A stretch of DNA of 64,000 bases from the NCBI GenBank assembly GCA_964023275.1, contig OZ029927.1, forward strand, positions 7,953,062 through 8,017,061. Direction: 5' to 3'. Source of the DNA: Norana najaformis (taxonomy: Eukaryota > Annelida > Clitellata > Crassiclitellata > Hormogastridae). This document shows, in pieces, positions 21,201-33,200 of the stretch. The notes under the pieces are model-generated. The model made no database searches. It had not been told where the DNA came from and saw only the letters and a list, made by a program, of their open reading frames with translations. A program made the translations under genes and the position numbers. How positions within the stretch are numbered: the first letter of the stretch is position 1; each line of letters starts with the position of its first letter.

Positions 21201-24200
21201 CAAGTGTTCAAAACGAGACTCCTATGGATGCAGATCTGTTGCATCCAGCGTCGAGTGTCGTAGATTCACATGGTTCTGTGAATGTCATGCGATTGTCAGA
21301 AGTCTCTGTGCAGGGCTTTTCAAAGAATCACGTACGTTTCTCTTCCATTGCCTCCAGTTTTTCGCCATTAAAACGGAACAGTGTGAACCTAAATGAATTG
21401 CATGAAGTGGTTGACCAACAATACAATCGTGAAGAGCAGAAGACAGATTCCAATTTTTTCTCTTCACTTTCTTCCAGTGACTGTGGTGGTTATGTGTGCA
21501 CCAAACAGTCTTCGTTGAAGAACGTACCTGAATTGTTGTTGAATTCAGATCACTTTCAACTGGAAGAAATCAGTCGCTCAGTTGCTCTTAATTCAAGTTT
21601 GACAGATCCAAAGCCACCTTCCATTTTTCCTTCAGAATTTTCAAACTCATACTGCTCAGAACGCATCTTAAATCAGCCGGTGATGTTCAGTAAATCAGAA
21701 TGCTTGACTTTCTTTCCCTTGAAGCATAAAATGTCTGTACAAGATTGCGATAAAACTCATCAGTTGGTCAACACAGATTCAAAATTCATTGAATTGGTTA
21801 AGTCGCTTGTCATCAAAGATGAAGCCAATGACCAGACATATGTGAAGAAACCACTTCCCAATTCCACGAAGAAGCACCAGTTTTCAAATGCCATTACAAT
21901 GCTTGTGGATGCGTGTCTCAATGCTGAGGAGGAGACATGCTTCAGTGGTCGAGATTTTGTTAAAAAGTTTGTGGAAGTGATTTCGTTCTTTGTAACGCCG
22001 AAGTCCTATCCACCGTGCGAAACGCTGACTCTGCTTCTGAAGATGCTTTTTGAGGTTAGAGGTCATCTTTGTCAGTCTGGGGTATTTTCGCCTGAAACAC
22101 GTTCATTGGAATGATCGTAATGTCATTTTCAGCATTTTGCTGTCAATTTCTAAAATTCACTCCTAATCTAAATTTGGTTATTTATGTTTTATATTTGATA
22201 AAATATCTTTACTGTAAGATGTCTGTAATTTGTTACGATAAATATGTAAATGAATTACTTTCAGGGGCAGGGACTGAGCTTAAGCTGTGTATAAGCTTGC
22301 AGCTGTTAAGGGGCTCCTGGGAAATTGTTATTCATGAAAACAATTGTTTCAATGTAATAAATGTTTTCCTACACTGTGTTATGTGATGCCATGTTGTGTA
22401 ATGTTATATGTTATGCTATGGTGTGAAATGTTATGTTATGTTGTGTTATGTGATGCTCTGTTGCATTATGCTATGGTCTATTTTGTTGGTTATGCTGTGT
22501 AGGTGTGTTATGCTATGTTGTGTAATGTTATATGTTATGCTATGCTGTGGAATGTTATGTTATGTTGTGTTATGTGATGCTCTGTTGCATTATGTTATGG
22601 TCTATTTTGTTGGTTATGCTGTGTAAGTGTGTTGTTATGTTATGTGTTATGTTTTGTTGTGTTAGTGTATCTTGTAATTGTTTGTTGAGCAGGAGCATGG
22701 ATTTGACGAGAGACTTAAGCAGCAGATCTCCACGTTACTCGAGCAAATTCTTTTGCTCCATGAGCCGATATTGGCCTCAATGAAGCAGGTCTACGTTGAG
22801 GCCCTTTCTCGCGTCTCCAAGCAACACCAGAACTGGCAGCTCATTGAATACCTGTTCAGGTGAGAGAGGATTTTGTTGTTTGTTTTCCACTCATGATGTT
22901 TCTGTTGCTTTTTGTGTGCAGGAACTTAAAATAGCACCATTTAAATTCTTTTCAAAAGTGCTGCCCTCGCTAGCTTAGTTAATTCATTCAGAACAGTTTA
23001 TCTGCAATTAAATACTGCTTAGATAGCTTGAAAAATCACCACTGGTGGGTTCTCACACATACTTGCAGCCAAACCTATGTAGTCAGTGGGTATAATTGGA
23101 CCTTTGCCTTAGTTCAAAGAAATGCCTGGGTTTGCACTTCATGAAATCCACACAAGGCCAGTAGATGCACCTTTTCACCCAGGCACTTCATGAAATCCAC
23201 ACAAGGACAGCAGACGCACCTTTTCACCCAGGCACTTCATGAAATCCACGCAAGGACAGTAGATGCACCTTTTCACCCAGGCACTTCATGAAATCCACAC
23301 AAGGACAGCAGACGCACCTTTTCACCCAGGCACTTCATGAAATCCACGCAAGGACAGTAGATGCACCTTTTCACCCAGGCATTTCATGAAATCCACACAA
23401 GGACAGTAGATGCACCTTTTCAAAATGTTGCAGTAGTCATAGGCTGCCTCTCTATCCTATGGATTGACTTGCTGGATATTAACCTGATTCAGGCTTGGCT
23501 CTCGATGCGCCATCGGTTGATGTCTTGTGGATTAGGCACCGGCGCATTAGAAGTTACTAATTATTAATTTATATAGAAGGTTACATTTGATGTACTAAAG
23601 TGATGTGAATGTTTTTGTGCGTTTATGAAATTCATAAGTGTCATCCCAGGGTCCAGTGATCGTTCAGCTGAGGTACAAACGAGTCACAGCGACTGGACAC
23701 CTTTTTGACTTGATAGATTTTTGACTGTGTGGTCTGGTCGGTAGTATACTGCGTGTGTAATCCAACGATTGGAAGTTTGAGCCTGCTGAACAGACTCCAT
23801 GTAGCAACCCGGGACAAGTTGTTTGTGATCATTTGTCTTGCGTCTTTGACCAAGAAGTGCTGACCTTTAGAGTGTAGTGAGTGCAATAAATAATAATAGA
23901 GTTGGTGTAAACTACTTGTTTGCAGAAAAGTCTTTGAATGCAGTGGTGATGCGTCGAATGTCAGTCTTCTGTTTCTGCGCTTCATTGTGCGCTTTCTTGA
24001 ACTGGACTTCCTCGAATCCAAGAAAAGGTAAACTCTGACGAGAGACTTCTCAAAAGAACGACACTAAAGCCCAGATGCACGCAACTCAAACAAAATTTAA
24101 TTGAGTGTTGTATTGGTCTTTTGCTACAACATTCGAGGTTCATTTGGCCTTGGTTTTATGTGTCGTACTGGCTGACTGATTGGTTGAATGGCTCCCTGAA

Positions 24201-27200
24201 TGGTCTTTGTTTAGGCTGGTTGACTAACTGGCTTGCTGGCTGGTTAGTTGGCTGGCTGGTCGGTTGGTTTACTGATTGCCTGGATAGTTGGTTGATTGAC
24301 TGGCTGATCTCTTTTGAGGCTGATTGTGAACATTTGACTGATGTGGCATGGTGGACATTGGTGGTCAATTGGCAGAAAGAACAATTTGCAACAGTGGGTT
24401 GGAAATGGTTGGTGTGTAAGGACCCTGAGCAAGTCTTGCAGAAAGGGGTTGCTTGATGTCATATGTACAATTGCTAGTACTTAATGAAATTACTTAAAAG
24501 GCACTTAATTAAGTGCATAGATAACTAAGGAACTAACAATAATTGTGATAACTGACCCGAGTAGATATCTTGAAGCGGTGCTATATAAATGATTTTTGTC
24601 TTATACAGGGGATTGATTGTATGTTTTTCCAGTTTTTTCTATTGGTGTGATTGAGAGGTTTAACTGATGGTATGAACTGAGTGATTTTATTTTGCAGGTT
24701 GCTTTCCACTGGATGTGGTAAGGGTCGATCAGTTCGCTGGTGTCTGCTGGCACAGTGGCTCTGGACGAATGAATTCGCAGCCGTACGCAGCACGCAGTTT
24801 GTGCAGTTGGTTGAGGTTCTTGTCACGGCTGTTCATCTCAAGAATCACTCTGCTCAGGTGATGAACTTAAGTCATGAACTTCTCTTAAGTCTTACTAGGT
24901 TTCTTAGACAGATTCTGGTGGAAGAGAAATATTGAAATATTAATCTTTTCATGTGGGGATTTGAACCTCAAACCTACCTTCTTCTGGCTCATCTGTTTCT
25001 AAGATCAGTTAGATTTGCGGCACTTTTGTTAGTTAACCTTAGCGAATTCCCTTAAATAAGTTAAAATGCTGTCCTTAAAACCTGTTGGAGACAGGGACGA
25101 TCTCTTATTCAAGGTAGGAATTTTAATTAGTAGGCGATGGCATCCTGGCGATGTAATAGATGGAGAAGCTTTAGTTTTTTTGTATAATTTTAAAAATAAT
25201 TTTATCCTTGTGTTTTATGGTTATACTTTTAGATGGCTGTGGTTGGCTTGGCACAGAAGTTGGTTGCCATGGGAGCAGAGGCGTGGCTTCTGTCATCAGG
25301 TGTTTCCACGGAAACTTCCAGTGTTCCCCGTGACCCCTGGATGCTGGCCTTGGTGATCGCTGAGCAACTTGCAGGTATTTGTTCTGATAGATTATGCACA
25401 CACTTTTGTGTATCTGGATCTTTATGTAGTGCCTTTTAAGAGCCATGTCATGTAATGATGGTAATTTATATAGCACCGTAAAGAGGAAGCTACTTCTTGG
25501 GTACTGTGTGAGGTTCTTAAAAGGTGCTCTGTATTACATCTGTTCAGATACGGACATATATACTGTAGGTGTTTTATGCTGGTATAAGTAAACAAACAAA
25601 TAAACAGTAATAAATTTAAAATTAGTGGAAATAAATAAGTAAATAGATAAATTAATTAACACAAATAATTAAAGAAGCAAATAAATAAGTGGATTGAATT
25701 CCAGTGAATCTGATCAAAGTTGCCTTGCGTTGTTGGTAGTGAAAACATCCGATTCTTGGAACCGCGTCTCTTTCAGTTTGTGAACATAATTTTATATAGA
25801 GCCTTTTAAGAATCTCTCAGAGGTGTTTAAACTTTCTGTTGATGATGCACTTGCCCAGAGATTTTGACCTGATCTGTTTGATGGATTGCATTGTTGATGT
25901 AGACTACCGTATATACCCGCGTATAAGTCGGAAAATTTCTAAGTTTTTAGCTTACCGGAAACCGACTTCCGACTTATACGCGGGCAAAGAAGCAAGAAAA
26001 TTTTCTGCACACCGAAGATGATGATATTTTTCAAGAATATTCACATTGTATTAATTATGTTTAATTTAATTTTATAAGAAATTATCATTGTTGTGTTTAC
26101 TTTTTTTCACGAAATTATAAATGGAGATTTTCAATCTACTTCCGCTACATAGACATTAACGTTACGTAACGAACAAAGACAACAACTTTCTGGCTTATTA
26201 CATGCTTGGCTGAACTTGACAAACGAATCTACTGTAATGTTCTTTGTTGTATTCTCGGGCGCGACATACGAATCGATAGTCCCTCTCACATCACCAAACC
26301 CAAAGTTTCTTCTTTGTTGTCCACCCGGGTTCGACATAATTATTTTGAGTTAATAGATTGTTAATTCTATTACTTACCTGATAATCTTCAAATACGAACA
26401 CAAAGGGCTCGATCGTCTGTTCTTGTGGCATTATAAAATTATTCAGAGTTACAAATTAATAGCATTAACCATATAAATGAGAATACATCAAAGAAAGAAC
26501 GAAAAATCAAAGGCTTTTGCTTCTTTAGAAGTAAAGGTATATAAAGCAATCCAGATTTAACATGAATCATAATTCCGTATTTCGAAGACTATAGAGCTAC
26601 GTAGTTTACAAATTGAATAATAGTTTTCCTGCTAAAATTTTTATTGCATTTATATTCAATACCGTTAATAAAAAATGAGTTCGCTGAAAAGAAAACGAAA
26701 TTCGTATGAGGCTGGCTTTAAGTTGAAGGTTGTCAGTTATGCGGAGGAGCATGGAAATGCCAACGCCATGCGTGAATATGGAGTGGATGAAAAACTTGTA
26801 AGAGATTGGCGGAAACTTAAACAACAGTTAGAAGACATGCCGAAGACAAAAAGAGCAAGAAGAGGCGATGTTTCTAAATTTCCTGAATTAGAGCATCAAC
26901 TTGACGAATGGGTGATGGAACAAAGGCAGAATGGAAACATCGTCACTCGGGGCATGATCCGTCTTCGAGCCCTCCAGATGAAGAAGAATGGTGCTTTCGC
27001 CAACCATCCTGGAATTAATAACTTCCTTGCATCGTCCGGATGGTGCACAAGATTTATGAACCGCCACGGCCTCACGCTTCGCCAAAGAACGAAGATCGCC
27101 CAGAAACTACCGGCTGCACTGGAAGAAAAAATCCAATCGTTCCAGAAATTCATCATCGGACTCAGGAAGACTCACACCTATGATGTAGCACACATAGGGA

Positions 27201-30200
27201 ACATGGATGAAACACCGATGACGTTTGATCTGCCTGGCAATAAAACCGTCAATGCAAGCGGAATGAAAACCGTTTTGGTGAAAACAACTGGCCATGAAAA
27301 AACCCACTTCACAGTTGTCCTTGCTTGCATGGCCAACGGGACGAAGCTGAAGCCAGTCATAATCTTCAAACGGAAGACTCTGCCGAAGGGGTCGAAATTT
27401 CCAGCGGGAGTCATCGTTCGCTGTCATCACAAAGGTTGGATGGATGAAGAAGGAACAAATCTGTGGTTCCAAGATGTCTGGAACAAGCGACCGGGAGCAA
27501 TGATGGCAAAACGTGGAATGCTTGTGTGGGACATGTTTAGAGCGCATCTCACAGATCCAGTCAAGAAGAAAGCGAAGGAGATGAAAACCGACATGGCTGT
27601 CATACCAGGTGGGCTCACTTCAGTTCTGCAACCGTTAGACGTCTGCATCAACAAGCCTTTCAAAGATCGGGTTAGAAAGTATTGGATGGAATGGATGAGT
27701 TCGGGATCAGCTCAACTGACGAAGGGTGGCAATCTAATGAAGCCGGACATAACGGTCGTCGCTGGATGGGTTAAGAAAGCCTGGGATGACATTCCATCGG
27801 ACATTATTCGACGATCCTTCCTGAAATGCAGCATTGCCAATGCAATGGATGGATCGGAAGATGACGCTCTATACGAGGACGCATTCGATTCGACACCAAG
27901 TGAAGGAATTGACAGCGACGACGAAAATGATGACGGTGAAGATTACACTGATGACAACCTTCCAACCACTCTCTCATCGGAAGAATTTGCCGAGCTGTTT
28001 TGTGAAACCGATGATGAAGAAGAATTTTTAGGATTTTAATAATTCAAAACTGCCGCCGAGTATTGCAAACAATGGTAAATAATTATTCCGCTTTTTTTGT
28101 AAACAACGTTAAATAATTCTCTTTGTCATAATGCCGGTTAGATTGACAATGATTAAATTTTAATATTATGTTCGCTAATAATTATCTTTGTATTTTGCTA
28201 ATTATTATAATGTATTGTTTTATTAAACTTTGCTATATTGTGAAACAACTCTGCATAGTTATCAACGTATTAGGTTATGATGACGTTAAATAATTCATTG
28301 TGTTCGACGGAGGTCGGTTTCACGGTCTTTGATGTCTTCTTTAAACTGCAACAACAACAACAACAATTTTTTTATTATTCAGATTAGATTAACCGTTAAA
28401 TTTTTATCATCGACTTATACGCGGGTCTTGAATTTTGTACTAAATTTTCGGTCTAAAATCCGACTTCGACTTATACGCGGACAGACTAATACGCGGGTAT
28501 ATACGGTAGGATTTTTTGACCAGGCTTCTCCAACAGATTGCAATTTTTTACAACCATTTCATTTGAAGCGGCCATCGATTGATGCCTTGCGCATTATGAT
28601 AACAGCACTTTAGAAGTCGTCGGATTAGATTAGATTTCACTCTGAAGTGAACGTTGATTGACACCTTCTGTGTTACGATAGTGGTGCCCTAGACGCCCAG
28701 TTTTTGTGATATGGTGATCTGTTCACGAGGTGAGATTGAATGAATGGTTTTGAAATATCAAGTGTACTCCATGTAATGGTTTTAGGTTTGTTGGGAATAT
28801 ATAGGAGACTTTATGACATGTGTGATGGATATTCTTGTCATTGATGATTAAAAATCCTTAGGTCTCCCTCTATATATATATCTGCGACATCCTCCTGTCT
28901 TTGATGACTTTTCCCATGGACTTCCTCTGTTTGAGCTTCGTTTGCCTGTGGATGAGCTTTTCATTCTTATTGAGCTGTGATGTCATCGAGAGCTTCTGCA
29001 AAGGTGCTGCATAAGTTTAGAGGTCCGTTACATTATATTCATCTTCATGGGGTTGCTAGATAGCTGAATGTTAGCTTATGTTACCTTACCTTTGCAGTGT
29101 TCTCTGAACCTGACCATATCTCAACAGCAGTTGCGGTATATGTGTGAGAGATTCTGGTGTATATGGGTGTATATTGTTGTGGGGTGGCATGTGTGGGTGG
29201 GGAGGGTTGAATGCTACCTGTAGGTACCACCTGTAACAGATGTGTAGAGAAGGAGTGTCCCTTATTGGGCGGGAACTCTAGCCTATAAATAGGTGTGAGC
29301 CAGTGTGAGTTAAATTCAGTCCGGTTTTTTGTTTGACCAAGTTGGTCGTTTTGCTGTGTTGAGTTACTGGACTCAGGAGATGTTATTTTGAGGTTATCGT
29401 TTTGAAGAAGTCGTTTTGAAGTTGATGGTTTTGATGTTGATTCTGTCTCCCACCGTGGATGACCTTTTCTTGTGAAGTTGTCGCTTTGTGTTGTGGAGAT
29501 TCAGGTGTTCGTTGGACCGCTGTGGTACATTTTCTGTGTACACGTCAGTCTGATTTTGATTGTAAATACATGCCATTTTAAACTACTGCGGATGTTTAGT
29601 TCTTCCCCTAGACTAACCTGCAAAAATGTATTTTCACCTCACATCTGCTGATGATTTGTGATGTGGTTGCTTCGTAACTGAACGATTGCCATATGTTGCT
29701 TTAACATGTGTTACTTTCTGTTTTGCCAGATGAGAGAACAAGAAGTGACGACCTGAAGTTGTTTCTGGAGGCGTGTGAATGTGATTGGCTGGCGATGGCC
29801 ATTTGTAGGGCACTTGTGGATCGTATGAATCCAGACGGTGTTGTCGAAAACAGCTCACTCAGTCTTAGGATGATTGTAAGTTGTGGACCAAAATTGGACT
29901 CAAGTTTAACGAACATTAAATGGAAATCAGCATGAGGCAGTGAAGCAGTCTGAGGGGATATGTTACTTGAGCTATATAAGGGAGATTTAAACCAGATTTT
30001 TTCCAATTAGAATATCTGAAAATTACTAGTTTTACTGGCTAGCTTTTGTGCACTGTCATCATCATAAACATCATGATGATATTAGTGATCATCTACTACT
30101 GGTGACTTCCACTGAAAATATGTCACAGACAAGTGAAGAAACATATTTTTATCTATCTTAAGTTGCCAGTTTTTAGGTCTGTTAGATAACCACGTTTTAG

Positions 30201-33200
30201 TGGCTCTGAAGATTTTTAAAGGTGCTAAATAAGTAGCCAGTTACATACTTACATACACAGGGTCAGGGTAAACTATAACTGACTGTGATTAGAATCCTTT
30301 TAAAAGGTTTACTTTCCGTCTTTTGTAGGTGACGTATTTTCATCTGCGGCCGTACGAAGTACTGAGCGAAGAAATTAATCCCAAAGCAAAGAGTGAATGT
30401 CTGTCTCCATCTAAAGTTTTGATCCGCTCACCCAAGTGAGTGGAATAACTGCTGGTGCCCTCTGTTCTCTGAAGTAACCAAGAGTTGCAAGTATTTTATT
30501 CAGTTGTTTGAATAGCTGATCTACTGTTACATGAGTGCTGTTGTTTGTAATTGTAATTGTAATCTCGAGAATTTCTAAAGCACTACCAAGAAGTTAAGCG
30601 CAGGGCACCACTTATTCACGAATGCTGCATCCAGTCTGAGGGGTTGTCCAAAGATACTGTGTGAAGAATGATTGCTGGTTGTTGTGAACTTCAGCGTAAA
30701 GTTCCTTCAACCACCTGCACCTGTCTCTGGGACTGTTGTTGATAGAGATTGGAATAAAATAAACAAATCAGTTACTCACTGTATAGAGGAACGTATTCAA
30801 TTTTCTTTCTCCAGGAAGACAAAGAAAAAAAACGATTCAGGCCTGACACGATTTTGACAGTTGCATTTTTCCAGCTTTGTTGTGTTTAGTCGAGTAGCTA
30901 TCATGCTGGATGAAGTTGGGGTTCAAATCCCCACCAGGAGAGAAGGATATTCCAAGGTTTCTGTGCGCTAGCACCCCTTAGGCAAACTCGGCTTTAGAAT
31001 GAGTACCTTGTTGGTGGTAAGACCAGGCAGCAAGGGAGGGAACTAGAAATGAAGTTGCTAATGCTACATACCCACGGCTGCCTCTAAGGGTTAGGTTAGG
31101 GGGCTGTTCTTCAGTTTTTGCTGAGCACTGTGTTTTATTTTCATGAAGGAATGCGTTTTTTTTCTTAAAAGCCGGTTAGATATGTATTTGAAATATTTTT
31201 TTCTGCAGACCACCTGTAAAGAGGAGACAAAAACTGAAAGATGTCAATAAAACAAATGCCAAAGGTAATATTTGGTTGCTGTTTTCTTTTGCTGAGGCTT
31301 GGCTGGAAGCGCTTCCAAGTAGATGACCTGAAGGAGGGTCTGCAGGTTTATCGAACGAACTGTTCTGTTATATTAACTCTTTTGTGAGGGACTAAGCTAA
31401 AACCTGGCTGACTGATCTGAGAGGTAAAGTTGAAGGTAATGTAATGTAAGTAGGTATGTGTGCAGTGCCTCGTAAGAACCTGTCGAAGGTGCTCCATCCT
31501 GTCGAAGGTGCTCCATCCTGTCGAAGGTGCTCCATCCCCTGTGCCATCCCAAACAGTGTTAGAGTTTGTTAAGAACACCAGATTCATATGCAAGCAAATA
31601 ATAACTGAACAGCTTTTCAGGTTAAGATCTGCTAAAACAGTTTCTTGCGCTGTTTGTAGTGTTTCCGAGTCCTCTTGAATTCCCCTCTTGGCTTTCGACT
31701 GGACTTACTGTGGAATTTGGCACACACAGTGACTTTGCTTAGCAGTGATTAGTGCTTAGCAATGACTGATGCCTTGAGCATTAATACAGGTGGTGCCGTA
31801 GAGGTTCTCGGATTATGATTATGGTTGAACAGTTTTCAGTTAAAGTTTATGCTACAATATGTTATGTTGCTTTATACTGTTTTCTGTCTGCAGTTGACTT
31901 GATATTTTTCAGGTGAAACGGAGCTGCATGTTGCCTGTCGTAAGAATAACCTCGTCCTTGTCCATGAACTTCTGCAAACTCCAGGTAATCACCAAAACAG
32001 CTTCACGAATTACTGTTACATGAGCTGGTTTTGTTTGTTGGTACCAACATAAGCAGTATTGGCTATATTTGTTTCATTATAGGCACCAATGTAAATAGTG
32101 CTGACAGCATTCATTTTGTTTATTTGCACCAATATAAACAGGGCTGACAGGATTCATTTTGTTCATTTGCAACAATATAAATAGTGTTGACAGCATTCAT
32201 TTTGTTTATTTGCACCTGTATAAACAGGGCTGACAGGATTCATTTTGTTCATTTGCACCTGTATAAACAGGGCTGATATGATTCATTTTGTTCATTTGCA
32301 CCTGTATAAACAGTGCTGACAGGATTCATTTTGTTTATTTGCACCTGTTTGAACAGTGCTGACAGGTTTGATTTTGTTTATTTGCACCTGTTTGAACAGT
32401 GCTGACAGGTTTGATTTTGTTTATTTACACCAATTTAAACAGTGTTGGGATTCTGGTTTTGTTTGTAGGCATTGATGTAAACCGGACTGACAATGCTGGA
32501 TGGACGCCACTGCACGAGGCCTGTAATCGTGGAAATGTTGAGGTTGTGCAGGAACTGCTTCAGTTTAAACCAAAGCGAACAGTCAGCTCATACTTCACAC
32601 TCGCAGGTCAGTTGTTCTGGAGATCAGAAGCAACAATAGTCGGCTTGACTCTGACGTCTGCAGTTAAATTCCAGTGTGTCATATAAAATTTACAATTTGT
32701 TATCAAGTATTGTAACCTATAAGGGAGGGTTGTCCAGCTGTATTACTGTTGTCATGTTTGTGCTTCGTCCAAAATGTCCTTCAACCCCAGTGTGACCTTT
32801 GGAGGACTAGTGTTGATAAAGGGCATTCATGTATACTTGAGATTACTGAATTTTACCATATCTTAATTAACAATGTTACCTTGTCTTGCCTTACATTACC
32901 TTACCTTACCTTCCCTAACCTTACCTTAAATTACCTTCCTTTGTCCTACCTCAAGCTAGCTTAACTTATCTTCCCTGAAGTTACCTTATCTTACCCTAAG
33001 TTTCATTCCCTTATCTTACCTTAAGTTCCTTACCTTATCTTCCCTTGTCTTACATTGATGTGCATAACTTGATCTTACCTTAAGTTACCTTAGCTTTGGC
33101 TGTTTTTCTGACGTCTTACTAGGGCCATCCCAGACCATCACAGGTGTGGACGTTAGAGCTGGCAGCCATGAGGGGGGCATAACGCCACTACATGACGCCG

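Larger units (their letters stand above)
25907..28506 (+). mobile_element. Complete pogo/Tigger DNA transposon in SLF1 intron 8
   Basis: Exactly 2,600 bp flanked by TA dinucleotides (25905-25906 and 28507-28508). The terminal inverted repeats begin CCGTATATACCCGCGTAT and match over the first 18 bp, then continue with one mismatch. Extra copies of CGACTTATACGCGG lie just inside each end (near 25969, 28411 and 28467; in inverted form at the left tip), as expected of transposase binding sites. The transposase gene is uninterrupted. Whole ends, whole ORF and an intact TA duplication suggest a recent insertion. Confidence 0.92.

Noticed and set aside
23135-23421. CRISPR-like regular array
   Set aside because: The units are contiguous with no unique spacers, and the context is an animal intron; it is a minisatellite.
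23641-24021. 126-codon minus-strand frame
   Set aside because: Part of it is the family E repeat, which recurs at 54470-54625; the rest has no homology.
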